NCBI RefSeq assembly: GCF_902490045.1 | Contig: NZ_CABUCJ010000044.1 | Coordinates: 1-18,621, forward strand | Direction of reading: 5' to 3' | From: an uncultured Anaerotruncus sp. | GTDB lineage: Bacteria; Bacillota; Clostridia; Oscillospirales; Ruminococcaceae | DNA: 18,621 nucleotides | Shown: piece after piece, positions 7,832 to 15,034 of the stretch | Layout: every line of letters begins with the position of its first letter | How positions within the stretch are numbered: position 1 is the stretch's first letter | Position numbers and translations under genes: made by a program | The notes under the pieces: generated by a model | The model's database searches: none | Told to the model about the DNA's origin: nothing | Seen by the model: only the letters and a program-made list of their open reading frames with translations

Positions 7832-8563
7832 TCAGGTTTCCTTTTCCTGCACGATCGCTTCCATGTCCTCGAGGGAATTTTCGATGTGCTCGGTCATGAG
7901 CGCGACGCCCGCCTCGACGTCGCGCTTTTCAAACGCGCCGATCAGGGCCTCGTGGGTGGTGATCGCATGGTCGGCGTTGTCGGGCAGCAGGTAGGTCTGC
8001 ACACGGTAATCCACGATGCACTCCGCAATGATCTTCTCCATCCGGATGAGCAGCTCGTTGCCGCTCGCCTCGGCGATCTTGTGGTGGAGCTCCTCGTCGT
8101 AGAAGGCCATTTTGACGTAGTTGCGCGCCTTGGCGCTCTGCATGAAGAGGTCGTGGATCACCCGCAGCTGCTCGAGCTGCCGGTCGCTGATCCGCTGGAT
8201 GGCAAGCCGCGCGGTCATCGTCTCGATGCCCATGCGCACCTCCATAATGCTCGTCAGGCGCTGGCCGTGCTCCCGGAACCAGCAGGCCACGCAGCTGTCG
8301 TCGGTGCGCTCGCTGGGAACCCCCTTGAAGTAGGCCCCCTTGCCGCGCTTGACGTCGATCATGTCGATGGCCTGCATCATCCGGTAGGCTTCCCGCGCGG
8401 TCGAACGCCCCACGCCGTACATCTCACAGATTTCCTTTTCCGTGGGCATCTTGTCGCCCACAGCGACGTTTTGTTCAACGATGTAATCCTTCAGGTTGTT
8501 GATCACCTGATCGACGATCGAAATCCGTTCGATCGGTTTCATCGTTCCCACCACCTTCATCAC
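7832..8563 (-). CDS. GntR-family transcriptional regulator, FadR/FCD type
   Basis: This is a 243-residue DNA-binding regulator. The winged helix-turn-helix occupies about residues 12-80, with the family core LPTEKE-like (MPTEKEICEMYGVGRSTAREAYRMM is the equivalent stretch, 39-63) and the wing VKRGKGAYF. The C-terminal all-helical FCD domain (about 100-235) keeps the metal-site pattern D156-x3-H160, H204 and H226. These spacings match those I recall for metal-binding FCD proteins, so the effector is probably a carboxylate bound at a metal. The start is uncertain: ATG 8563 has GGGAGG about 10 nt upstream, and ATG 8542 (MKPIERIS) has a weaker GGTGG. The gene has its own promoter at 8632-8660 and a palindrome between promoter and start that fits autoregulation. 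It ends at a strong terminator. It is predicted to control all four WTRTCNGAYAW sites in this window. Confidence 0.93.
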   Translation of the reverse strand: MMKVVGTMKPIERISIVDQVINNLKDYIVEQNVAVGDKMPTEKEICEMYGVGRSTAREAYRMMQAIDMIDVKRGKGAYFKGVPSERTDDSCVACWFREHGQRLTSIMEVRMGIETMTARLAIQRISDRQLEQLRVIHDLFMQSAKARNYVKMAFYDEELHHKIAEASGNELLIRMEKIIAECIVDYRVQTYLLPDNADHAITTHEALIGAFEKRDVEAGVALMTEHIENSLEDMEAIVQEKET

Positions 8564-8596
8564 GCTCGCCGCCTCCCGCCGTCCGTTCCTGTCCTA

Positions 8597-8607
8597 TTAT
8601 CCGACAA
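8597..8607. promoter_or_regulatory. Predicted FCD operator, site A (gntR promoter)
   Basis: TTATCCGACAA is an 11-bp pseudo-palindrome (arms TTATC and GACAA, one mismatch) matching WTRTCNGAYAW. It lies roughly 18-28 nt downstream of the start site expected from the TATAAT at 8632-8637. A second left half-site, TTATCCG, is at 8620-8626. It lies 23 bp away on the same strand, about two helical turns, near the expected start site. Position downstream of the promoter suggests autorepression. Confidence 0.65.
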
Positions 8608-8631
8608 CCGGAAGGGCACTTATCCGCCTCC

Positions 8632-8660
8632 ATTATAGCACCCGCTGCCTTTTTCATCAA
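8632..8660 (-). promoter_or_regulatory. Promoter of gntR
   Basis: On the minus strand, TTGATG (8655-8660) and TATAAT (8632-8637) are separated by 17 bp, a good sigma-A-type match. Transcription would begin near 8625 and leave a leader of about 60 nt before the ATG at 8563. No terminator is seen after the upstream dehydrogenase gene, so read-through from that operon into gntR is also possible. Confidence 0.78.
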
Positions 8661-8681
8661 GCCTCGGCAGGGATTTTGTGG

Positions 8682-9767
8682 TTATTTCATGACGCGGGCG
8701 AACTCCCTGCGGATCTGCTGCTGGAGCCCGGGCTCGTCGATACCCACGTTGGTGAAAATGAAATCGAGGACCGCTTCGAGGGTCTCTTCGCACGGCTCGA
8801 TGCCCAGGTCGGAAATGCAGGTCGGGGTGCCGAGTTCCTTTAAGAAGCGGATGTTCTTTTCGATGTATTCCTCCGAGTAGCCGTTGACCGCAAGCTGCAC
8901 CGGAATGCCCGCCGAAACGATCTCGCCGTGCAGGAGCTTCGCGCGCTGGGGCTTATAGAGCTTGCTCACCGCGTCGTAGAGGCCGTGCGCGATCGCGAGC
9001 TGCTTGCTGCCGCTCGAAAGCTGGGAGGTGAGTCCGGTCAGCGCGAGATTGGTGAAGAGGATGTCGTCGACGACCGGCGTGAGGCGTCCGGCCTCCGCGT
9101 CCCGCACGCTCGCGGCAGCGTCGGCAAAGTACTTCTCGGTGTTGGACTTTGCCACCTGCAGCGCCGAGACGGGCATGATCGTGATGTCCCAGCCCTTGAC
9201 GAAGCGGATGCTGAAGTCGATCTCGGGGTATTTGGCCATCGCGTCCGCGATGCCCGCCGCGAGCATCCGGGCGGGGGAGCGGCGGGAGAGCAGGTCGGTG
9301 TCGACCAGCACGGCGCCCACCGGCTGGCTGCAGTATTCGTTGCAGTCGGGCGTTCCGGTGTCGTCGTATTTGATGCAGACAGTCGCGTAGCAGGCGCAGG
9401 TAGCCGCCGTCGTCGGGACCGTGACGACCCGCACGCCCAGCCGGTCGGCCGCGAGCTTGGAAGCGTCCATGCACTTGCCGCCGCCCACGCCGATGACCAG
9501 CTTCGCGCCGTATGTACGGGCGTCCGCGACGATCGAGCCGACCGTCGTCTCACTGCAGAAGCCGGAGAACGGATGGACCTTGTATTCCACGCCGCTCTCC
9601 CGCAGGCCCTTTTCCACGTCCGGTCCCGCGATCTCCCACGCGGTGTGTCCCGCGACGACGAGCGCCCGGTCGGCGAAGAGCTTCGCCTCGCGGCCGGTCA
9701 GCGCGGCCGCGCCCGGGGTCTGGATGTATCTGCCGGCGCCGAGGATGATCTGGGCTCCGTCTCTCAT
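8682..9767 (-). CDS. Glycerol-dehydrogenase-like metal-dependent alcohol dehydrogenase
   Basis: This is a 361-residue NAD-linked dehydrogenase of the iron/zinc group III alcohol dehydrogenase family, closest in pattern to glycerol dehydrogenase (GldA). It has the dinucleotide motif GVGGGKCMD (93-101), the VPTTAATCACYA segment (117-128), and metal ligands D175 (AGIADAMAKYPE), H261 (IAHGLYDAV) and H280 (LLHGEIVSAG). All three ligands are present. The ATG at 9767 is chosen because AAAGGAG lies about 9 nt upstream; the in-frame TTG at 9776 directly abuts that site. It follows the amidohydrolase gene after 15 nt and shares its promoter. In this context it probably oxidises or reduces a secondary alcohol of a pathway intermediate and may not act on glycerol itself. 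The exact substrate is unknown. Confidence 0.9.
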   Translation of the reverse strand: MRDGAQIILGAGRYIQTPGAAALTGREAKLFADRALVVAGHTAWEIAGPDVEKGLRESGVEYKVHPFSGFCSETTVGSIVADARTYGAKLVIGVGGGKCMDASKLAADRLGVRVVTVPTTAATCACYATVCIKYDDTGTPDCNEYCSQPVGAVLVDTDLLSRRSPARMLAAGIADAMAKYPEIDFSIRFVKGWDITIMPVSALQVAKSNTEKYFADAAASVRDAEAGRLTPVVDDILFTNLALTGLTSQLSSGSKQLAIAHGLYDAVSKLYKPQRAKLLHGEIVSAGIPVQLAVNGYSEEYIEKNIRFLKELGTPTCISDLGIEPCEETLEAVLDFIFTNVGIDEPGLQQQIRREFARVMK

Positions 9768-9782
9768 TGAAACCAACTCCTT

Positions 9783-10541
9783 TTATTGTTTGCCGTCCGG
9801 GCTGAGCCCGAACACCTGAATGGCCGTTTTGGAAAAAATCTGTTCGAGCGCCGCCTCGCTTTTGACGGCGCGGCGGTATTTGAGCAGCTCCCCGGCGGCC
9901 TGGACCGGCACGTCGGTGGAGAACATCAGCTTGTCGGGGGGCAGCTCCGAGAGGAAGCTCTCGATCCCCTCGATCCCCACGCCGCTCGGCTCGAGCCACA
10001 CGTGGTCGAACGCCTTCGCGAGCTGCATCGCCTGCACGGTGAAGAAGTCGGAGCCCGCGTGGGCGATCACCGTTTTGACGTCGGGGAAGTCGCGCACGAG
10101 GGGATAGAGGCGCGCGGGGTCCGCGAAAGGAATCCCCATGCCGGTGTGCACCATGACCGGGATGCCGAGGGATCGGGCCGTCTCGTAGACGGTGCGCGCG
10201 TCGCGGCTCATGAGGTCGACCGCGTGGCCGTTGGGGGTCAGCTTGACGCCGACGAACCCGAGCTCCCGCACACAGCGGCGGACCTCCTCAAAGTAGTCCT
10301 CCGGCGTGTAGTGGGGGCTGAGGGAGACCATGCCCCAGATCCGCCCCGGATGGGCGAGGCAGAGGCGGCTGATGCGGTCGTGGGCTTCGCGGGCGTCGGC
10401 CAGGTAGGGGCGGGTGATGCAGGGCTGGACGATGCCGCCGTCGATGCCGTTTTCCGAAAAGGTGCGGAGCAGGAGCTCCTCGGTCACTTCAAAGTCGTAG
10501 ACGCAGTCGCGTCCGAGGTGGCAGTGGGCGTCGAGTATCAT
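9783..10541 (-). CDS. Amidohydrolase_2-type TIM-barrel hydrolase
   Basis: This is a 252-residue protein of the amidohydrolase_2 (PF04909-like) family. The family includes lactonases such as 2-pyrone-4,6-dicarboxylate lactonase and fuconolactonase, and ACMSD-type decarboxylases. The barrel begins at once with LDAHCHLG (H6, H8). Further expected site residues are K100 (GVKLTPNGH), H132 (MVHTGMG), H161 (IAHAGSD) and D210 (STDVPV). The ATG at 10541 is supported by GGAGG 6-7 nt upstream. A longer reading back to 10592 would start upstream of the operator and near the predicted transcript start, so it is rejected. It is the first gene of a minus-strand operon with the dehydrogenase, under a consensus promoter. 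Hydrolase, lactonase or decarboxylase activity cannot be separated from sequence alone. Confidence 0.87.
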   Translation of the reverse strand: MILDAHCHLGRDCVYDFEVTEELLLRTFSENGIDGGIVQPCITRPYLADAREAHDRISRLCLAHPGRIWGMVSLSPHYTPEDYFEEVRRCVRELGFVGVKLTPNGHAVDLMSRDARTVYETARSLGIPVMVHTGMGIPFADPARLYPLVRDFPDVKTVIAHAGSDFFTVQAMQLAKAFDHVWLEPSGVGIEGIESFLSELPPDKLMFSTDVPVQAAGELLKYRRAVKSEAALEQIFSKTAIQVFGLSPDGKQ

Positions 10542-10575
10542 AGGCGACCTCCATTTCAAATGGTTGAATATAAGG

Positions 10576-10586
10576 TTGTCTGATAT
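10576..10586. promoter_or_regulatory. Predicted FCD operator, site B (amidohydrolase promoter)
   Basis: TTGTCTGATAT matches WTRTCNGAYAW. It covers about +2 to +12 of the minus-strand transcript expected from the TATAAT at 10595-10600, which is a typical repressor position. In the other orientation, ATATCAGACAA, it closely resembles site C across the divergent region. Confidence 0.68.
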
Positions 10587-10594
10587 CTGCACTC

Positions 10595-10623
10595 ATTATA
10601 ACAATGCCAAAATGGCGTGTCAA
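10595..10623 (-). promoter_or_regulatory. Consensus promoter of the amidohydrolase-dehydrogenase operon
   Basis: On the minus strand, TTGACA (10618-10623), a 17-bp spacer and TATAAT (10595-10600) are a perfect match to both hexamers. The predicted start is near 10588, within or next to operator B, giving a leader of about 45 nt. A promoter this strong with an operator at +1 implies tight repression when the inducer is absent. Confidence 0.88.
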
Positions 10624-10698
10624 GGGGGTAAAATGTATTGTATCGACAAAAAATATCAACTAATTTTAATGATTTACGACAAAATTGTAGAATGGTGA

Positions 10699-10727
10699 TT
10701 GACATGGCTTCTCGGCATGAATATAAT
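10699..10727 (+). promoter_or_regulatory. Consensus promoter of the aldolase-HAAT operon
   Basis: TTGACA (10699-10704), a 17-bp spacer and TATAAT (10722-10727) are again perfect in both hexamers. The predicted start is near 10734, giving a leader of about 75 nt before the ATG at 10810. It stands back to back with the minus-strand promoter. The 75 bp between the two -35 boxes are AT-rich and hold TTGTATCGACAA (10638-10649) and a lone ACGACAA (10676-10682), which may be weaker half-sites. Confidence 0.88.
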
Positions 10728-10736
10728 GGAGGCAAG

Positions 10737-10747
10737 ATGTCAGATAA
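10737..10747. promoter_or_regulatory. Predicted FCD operator, site C (aldolase promoter)
   Basis: ATGTCAGATAA matches WTRTCNGAYAW and covers about +4 to +14 of the plus-strand transcript. Its placement mirrors site B at the divergent promoter. A loosely similar ATGTCAAACAG at 10780-10790 is too degenerate to claim. Confidence 0.68.
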
Positions 10748-10809
10748 CATTATAACCCGATAAGCAATGCGGGGCGCTGATGTCAAACAGAATTTAGGAG
10801 GAACGCAGC

Positions 10810-11739
10810 ATGACGAGAAAAGAGTTTTCCGAGAAATACGGGCAGATTCTCCTGCCCCTGGTGACCCCCTTCGACGAGAAGGAAGAGATCGACTACAAGG
10901 TCTATGAGGAACTGATCGAATACCTCATCAAGAACGACCTGTGCGACTCCCTCATCGTCACCGGCACCACCGGCGAGGCGAGCCTTTGCACCTTCGACGA
11001 GCGCGTCAAGCTCATGGAGACCGCCGTCCGCGTCAGCGCCGGCCGCAAACCCGTGATCGCCGGCACCGGCTGCGCCTCCACCAAGGAGACCGTCGCCCTT
11101 ACCCGGAAGGCCGAGGCGCTCGGCATCGACCTGTGCATGGTCGTCTGCCCCTTCTACAACAAACCCACCCAGCCGGGCGTTTACAACCACTATAAGACAA
11201 TCGCCGAGAGCGTCGGCGTCAACATCCTGCTCTACAACATCCCCATCTTCGTCGGCATCAACATCGACGCCCCCACCGTCCATGAGCTCGCCAAGATCCC
11301 CAACATCATCGGCATCAAGGACGAGGCCGGCATCAACCCGACCCAGGTCACCGACTACTTCCTCGCCACCGAGGACGTGAACCCCGAGTTCGTCATCTTC
11401 AACGGCGACGACATCATGCTGCTGCCCACCATCGTACAGGGCGCCATGGGCCTCGTCTCGGGCGGCGCGCACATCTTCGGGCACGAGATCCGCGAGATCA
11501 TGAAGGCGTTCGCCGCCGGCGAGAACGAGAAGGCCAAGGAGCTCTTCGTCCCGCTCTACCGCTTCTGCAAGAGCTGCGGCCAGAACGGGCGCATCCTGCC
11601 CAACTCGATCATGCGCCCCGCCATCGAGCTCGTGACCGGCATCAAGGTCGGCCCCGCCAGGAGCCCGCTCGCCCCCATCACCGACGAGGAGAAAGCGGTC
11701 CTCGTGGACGTGCTGAAGCAGGTCGGAAAGCTCTCCTGA
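10810..11739 (+). CDS. DHDPS/NAL-family aldolase (catabolic, probably not DapA)
   Basis: This is a 309-residue class I aldolase of the dihydrodipicolinate synthase / N-acetylneuraminate lyase superfamily. It has GTTGEAS (52-58), the catalytic tyrosine Y142 in LLYNIP and the Schiff-base lysine K170 in IIGIKDEAG. The residue aligned with the DapA arginine that holds the aspartate-semialdehyde carboxylate (YNVPxRTG) is F147 (YNIPIFVG). Lysine biosynthesis is therefore unlikely, and a pyruvate-forming catabolic aldolase or dehydratase fits better. AGGAGG is at 10796-10801, 8 nt before the ATG. As the first gene of an operon with a HAAT importer and under operator C, it should act on the imported acid or a product of it. 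A true dapA would normally sit with lysine genes; none are seen here. Confidence 0.88.
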   Translation: MTRKEFSEKYGQILLPLVTPFDEKEEIDYKVYEELIEYLIKNDLCDSLIVTGTTGEASLCTFDERVKLMETAVRVSAGRKPVIAGTGCASTKETVALTRKAEALGIDLCMVVCPFYNKPTQPGVYNHYKTIAESVGVNILLYNIPIFVGINIDAPTVHELAKIPNIIGIKDEAGINPTQVTDYFLATEDVNPEFVIFNGDDIMLLPTIVQGAMGLVSGGAHIFGHEIREIMKAFAAGENEKAKELFVPLYRFCKSCGQNGRILPNSIMRPAIELVTGIKVGPARSPLAPITDEEKAVLVDVLKQVGKLS

Positions 11740-11806
11740 TCAGATGTGGTTTTGGCTCCGCGGAGGCGGGGCTGTGGAAAGAGAACAAGTAACGGGAGGA
11801 AACAAA

Positions 11807-13024
11807 ATGAAAAAGCATCTTGCAATCCTACTGGCAGTGGTAATGATGGCGGCCATGCTGGGCGCCTGCGGCGACACCGCGGCGGCTCCCGCCGCCCCGA
11901 GCCAGGACGCGGCCCCCGCCGCCCCGGCCGAGCCTTCCCCCGAGGGCGACGCCGCTCCCGCCACCGACGGCGAAATCCTCATCGGCCTGAGCTGCGCGCT
12001 CACCGGCAACTTCCCGCTGGCCGGCCAGCGCACCCGCGAGGGCGTCGACCTGGCGCTCGAGGAGATCAACGCGAGCGGCGGCGTGCTGGGCAAGAAGCTC
12101 GTCTATACGATTGAGGACGACCAGAACACCCAGACCACCGCGGTCAACGTCGTCACCAAGATCCTCACCCAGGACGTCGCGGCGGTTATCGGCCCCCACA
12201 CCAGCGGCAACGCCATGGCGACCAACGAGCTCTATAAGAACGCGCAGGTCGCCTTCCTGACCGGCGGCACGAGCCCCAAGCTCGAGGAGGCCGGCAACCC
12301 CTACATGTTCCGCTGCCGTCCCGCGGACACGATCAACGGACAGGTCGCCGCCAAGTTCGCGATTGAGAAGCTCGGCGCCACCAAGATCGGCATCTCCTTC
12401 AACAACAACGACTTCGGCACCGGCGGCCGCGACGTCATCATCGCCTATCTGGAAGAGGCGGGCGTGCCCTACGTCGCCGTCGGCCACAACGCGGGCGACA
12501 AGGACCTCACCGGCCAGATCATGCAGCTCAAGAGCGAGAACGTCGACTGCATCATCTCCTGGACCGACGACGCGGAGGTCGCGCTGACCGCCCGCCAGCT
12601 CTATGAGCTGGGCGTCGAGGTCCCGGTCATCGCCTCCGCCGGCGTCGTCATGGACCAGGTGCTCAACCTGCTCGAGCCCGAATACGTCGAGGGCTGGTAC
12701 TCGGTCACCGACTTCGTCTCCACGAGCAACGACCAGATCACCGCCGACTTCACCAAGAAGTTCACCGATAAGTACGGCTACGCCCCCGAGCTCTACGCCG
12801 CGACCTATTACAGCGCGACCTATGTGCTCGCCGACGCGATCGAGCGCGCCGGTTCCGACGACCCGCAGGCGGTCCGCGACGCGCTCGCGGCCACCGAAGG
12901 CCTCACCCTCCCCGAGGGCAGCTACAAATGCGACGACAAGGGCAACCTGCTCCACGGCTGCGTCATCGCGCAGATCCTCGACAAGGTGCCCACGATGGTC
13001 GAATACGTCGACCTCAACAGCTGA
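11807..13024 (+). CDS. HAAT-type ABC transporter substrate-binding lipoprotein
   Basis: This is a 405-residue periplasmic-binding-protein-type lipoprotein (Peripla_BP_6, Leu/Ile/Val-binding family). The signal peptide MKKHLAILLAVVMMAAML ends at a lipobox with C21 (LGAC). It is followed by an Ala/Pro/Glu-rich tether to about residue 45. The binding domain opens with EILIGLSCALTGNFPLAG, then GVDLALEEINASGG, GPHTSGNAMATNELY and FLTGGTSPKLEEAG. A start at 11807 (GGGAGGA ahead) gives the proper signal peptide; an earlier in-frame ATG at 11744 would add 21 unrelated residues. HAAT systems carry branched-chain amino acids, amides, urea and various carboxylates, and the catabolic neighbours favour a carboxylate or amino-acid-like ligand. 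A hairpin follows the stop, as with the other binding-protein gene in the window. Confidence 0.94.
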   Translation: MKKHLAILLAVVMMAAMLGACGDTAAAPAAPSQDAAPAAPAEPSPEGDAAPATDGEILIGLSCALTGNFPLAGQRTREGVDLALEEINASGGVLGKKLVYTIEDDQNTQTTAVNVVTKILTQDVAAVIGPHTSGNAMATNELYKNAQVAFLTGGTSPKLEEAGNPYMFRCRPADTINGQVAAKFAIEKLGATKIGISFNNNDFGTGGRDVIIAYLEEAGVPYVAVGHNAGDKDLTGQIMQLKSENVDCIISWTDDAEVALTARQLYELGVEVPVIASAGVVMDQVLNLLEPEYVEGWYSVTDFVSTSNDQITADFTKKFTDKYGYAPELYAATYYSATYVLADAIERAGSDDPQAVRDALAATEGLTLPEGSYKCDDKGNLLHGCVIAQILDKVPTMVEYVDLNS

Positions 13025-13061
13025 CCGGGCCGCAGGAATCTCTCCCACGCGCCGGGGGCGC

Positions 13062-13093
13062 GGCGCGGGACCGCCATTCGGCGGCCCCGCGCC
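13062..13093 (+). other. Intercistronic GC stem-loop after the HAAT binding protein
   Basis: GGCGCGGG-A-CCGCC pairs with GGCGG-C-CCCGCGCC around an ATTC loop. The stem has 13 base pairs and one mismatch. It lies 38 nt after the binding-protein stop in the 150-nt gap before the permease, the widest gap inside this importer operon. No strong U-run follows. Message stabilisation or partial attenuation is the likely role, by analogy with 729-759. Confidence 0.7.
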
Positions 13094-13174
13094 CGGCGGC
13101 CCCCTTCTCCATGCAGAATACGGCTGTTTTGCGCGCGCCGCTGACAAAACAGCAAAGAATACAGGGGTGAAAGA

Positions 13175-14047
13175 ATGACAGCCGAAATCATCGTCCAATT
13201 GATTGTCAGCGGGCTGGCCCTCGGGTTCATCTACGCGCTCGTCTCAATCGAGTACACCATCATCTTCAACGCGACCGGCCTGCTCAACTTCAGCCACGAC
13301 AAGCTCATCATGCTCGGGGCCTACGTCTTTGCAGGGCAGTTCATCGTCCGCATGGGCGCCACGCCCGTCGTCGCCGTCATCGCCACCGTCGCCACCATGT
13401 TCCTCTTCGGCGTGCTCGTGGCAACCGGCATCTTCAATCCCTTGCGCAACATGGCGTCCCCCGTCTTCGCCGTCATCGGCACCGTCATCCTCGGGCGCAT
13501 CCTCACCGAGTCCGCCCGCGTGATCTGGGGCGCCACCCCCTTCACCGTCCCCGGCTTCCTCAAGGGGATCGTCAAGGTCGGGAACATCGTCATCCCCAAG
13601 GCGAACATCGCCATCATCCTCGTGTCCGCGGTCATCGTCACCGCTTTGCAGGTCTTCTTCAAGACCACCAAGATGGGCAAGGCGATGCGCTGCGTCCAGC
13701 AGAACAAGACGGCCGCGACCCTCATGGGCATCAACGTGACCGCCAACATCAACCTGACAATTGCGCTCAGCGCGGTGATCTGCTCCGCCATCGGCATCAT
13801 GGTCATCCCGCTCTTCACCATAGACCTCACGATCGCCAACATGATCGGACTCAAGGGCTTCGCGGCCGGCGTCATCGGCGGCTTCGGATATCTGCCCGGC
13901 GCGATCGCCGGAGGCATTTTCATCGGCATCTTTGAGAACCTCAGCACGCTGATCATCCCGACGCTCTATAAGGACTGCGTGGCCTTCGTGCTGCTCATCG
14001 TTTTCCTGCTTGTGAAACCGTCCGGCCTGCTCGGACACAGACGCTAG
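13175..14047 (+). CDS. livH: HAAT importer permease, LivH type
   Basis: This is a 290-residue multi-pass membrane protein of the BPD_transp_2 family, LivH branch. The opening pattern GLALGFIYALVSIEYTIIFNATGLLNFSHDKLIMLGAYVF is that of LivH (residues 12-50). The late GLKGFAAGVIGGFGYLPGAIAGG block (about 227-250) is the conserved end of the transport domain. A cytoplasmic loop with TTKMGKAMRCVQQNKTAATLMGI provides the ATPase contact. AGGGGTG serves as ribosome site about 6 nt before the ATG. It is followed after 12 nt by LivM. The symbol reflects subunit type; the substrate is not necessarily leucine. Confidence 0.93.
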   Translation: MTAEIIVQLIVSGLALGFIYALVSIEYTIIFNATGLLNFSHDKLIMLGAYVFAGQFIVRMGATPVVAVIATVATMFLFGVLVATGIFNPLRNMASPVFAVIGTVILGRILTESARVIWGATPFTVPGFLKGIVKVGNIVIPKANIAIILVSAVIVTALQVFFKTTKMGKAMRCVQQNKTAATLMGINVTANINLTIALSAVICSAIGIMVIPLFTIDLTIANMIGLKGFAAGVIGGFGYLPGAIAGGIFIGIFENLSTLIIPTLYKDCVAFVLLIVFLLVKPSGLLGHRR

Positions 14048-14059
14048 GAGGGGCCGGAT

Positions 14060-15034
14060 ATGAAAATCGTAAAACGTGTTTCGCTGGTCCTGCTCCTGGC
14101 GGTGCTCATCGTCTTCCCGATGAGCTACGACAACGCCTATGTACATATCCTGCTCAGCCAGACGCTCGTCAACATCGTCATCGTCATGGGGCTCAACTTC
14201 ATCACCGGCCTCACCGGACAGATGAACCTCGGCACCGCCGGCATCATGGCGCTGGGCGCCTACATCGCCGCGCTCACGAGCACCCGCCTGGGCACCTCGC
14301 CCTGGATCGGGTTTCTCCTCGCGATCGTCATGGGTATCGCCATCGGCTGGGTGCTCGGCTACCCGAGCCTGCGCCTCAAGGGCGTCTACCTCTCGCTGAC
14401 CACCATCGGCTTCAGCGAGATCGTCCGCCTCGTGCTCACCAACTGGGTCGAGCTCACCGGCGGCACGATGGGCGTGCAGGGCGTTCCGCACATCGTCCTC
14501 TTCGGCTACCCGCTCGACACCTCCCGCAAGGTCTACTACCTCTATCTCGCGGCCGTCGTCCTGCTCGCCTTCACCGCGTGGCGCATCGTCCACTCCAAGT
14601 GGGGCCGCGTCTTCAAGGCGATCCGCGACAACGTCGAGGCGGTCGAGGCGTGCGGCATCGACATCGCCAAGATTAAGATCCAGGCGTTCACCCTCGCGAC
14701 CGTCTTCGGCTGCCTGGGCGGCGCGATGTACGCCTACCTGATGGGGTACATCAACCCCACCACCTTCACCACCGACCTTTCCGCCAACTACCTCATCATG
14801 ATGATGCTCGGCGGCATCGGTTCGGTCGTCGGCAACATCCTGGGCGCCACGATGATCACCCTGCTGCCCGAGATGCTGCGCTTTTTGGGAACCAACTACT
14901 GGCTCTATTTCAGTATCATCGCCCTGCTCTTCGCGATCTTCCTGCCCAACGGGCTCGTCTCCCTCTTCACGAAGGAGAACCGGCTGGGGATGTTCTGGAT
15001 GGCCAAAAAAGAAAAGACCGGAGGGCGCGGATGA
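14060..15034 (+). CDS. livM: HAAT importer permease, LivM type
   Basis: This is a 324-residue membrane protein and the partner of LivH. Diagnostic segments are GLNFITGLTGQMNLGTAG (about 44-61), LKGVYLSLTTIGFSEIVRLV (about 111-130), the coupling loop GRVFKAIRDNVEAVEACGID (about 181-200) and LIMMMLGGIGSVVGNILGA (about 242-260). AGGAGG is about 8 nt before the ATG. The stop overlaps the ATPase start (ATGATG at 15031), so the two are translationally coupled. The C-terminal tail MAKKEKTGGRG is basic and short, and no ATPase is fused as in some LivM homologues. Confidence 0.93.
   Translation: MKIVKRVSLVLLLAVLIVFPMSYDNAYVHILLSQTLVNIVIVMGLNFITGLTGQMNLGTAGIMALGAYIAALTSTRLGTSPWIGFLLAIVMGIAIGWVLGYPSLRLKGVYLSLTTIGFSEIVRLVLTNWVELTGGTMGVQGVPHIVLFGYPLDTSRKVYYLYLAAVVLLAFTAWRIVHSKWGRVFKAIRDNVEAVEACGIDIAKIKIQAFTLATVFGCLGGAMYAYLMGYINPTTFTTDLSANYLIMMMLGGIGSVVGNILGATMITLLPEMLRFLGTNYWLYFSIIALLFAIFLPNGLVSLFTKENRLGMFWMAKKEKTGGRG

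Noticed and set aside
9768..9776. TTG start for the GldA-like gene
   Set aside because: The AAAGGAG ribosome site directly abuts the TTG, leaving no spacing. The ATG at 9767 has a normal distance of about 9 nt.
10542..10592. N-terminal extension of the amidohydrolase_2-type protein
   Set aside because: The extended start would lie upstream of operator B and near or before the predicted transcript start. GGAGG supports the ATG at 10541, right before the HCH metal motif.
10638..10649. TTGTATCGACAA as a fifth full operator
   Set aside because: The arms are symmetric, but the spacer is one base longer than in the other four sites and it is not at a start site. It is kept only as a possible weak or half site.
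10540..10810. Riboswitch or other structured leader RNA in the divergent gap
   Set aside because: The predicted leaders are short (about 45 and 75 nt) and I see no recognisable conserved riboswitch core. The symmetry present is explained by operators.
13244..14593. Minus-strand open frame rich in Asp, Glu and His opposite livH and livM
   Set aside because: The low-complexity acidic composition is the antisense reading of hydrophobic codons in two membrane-protein genes.
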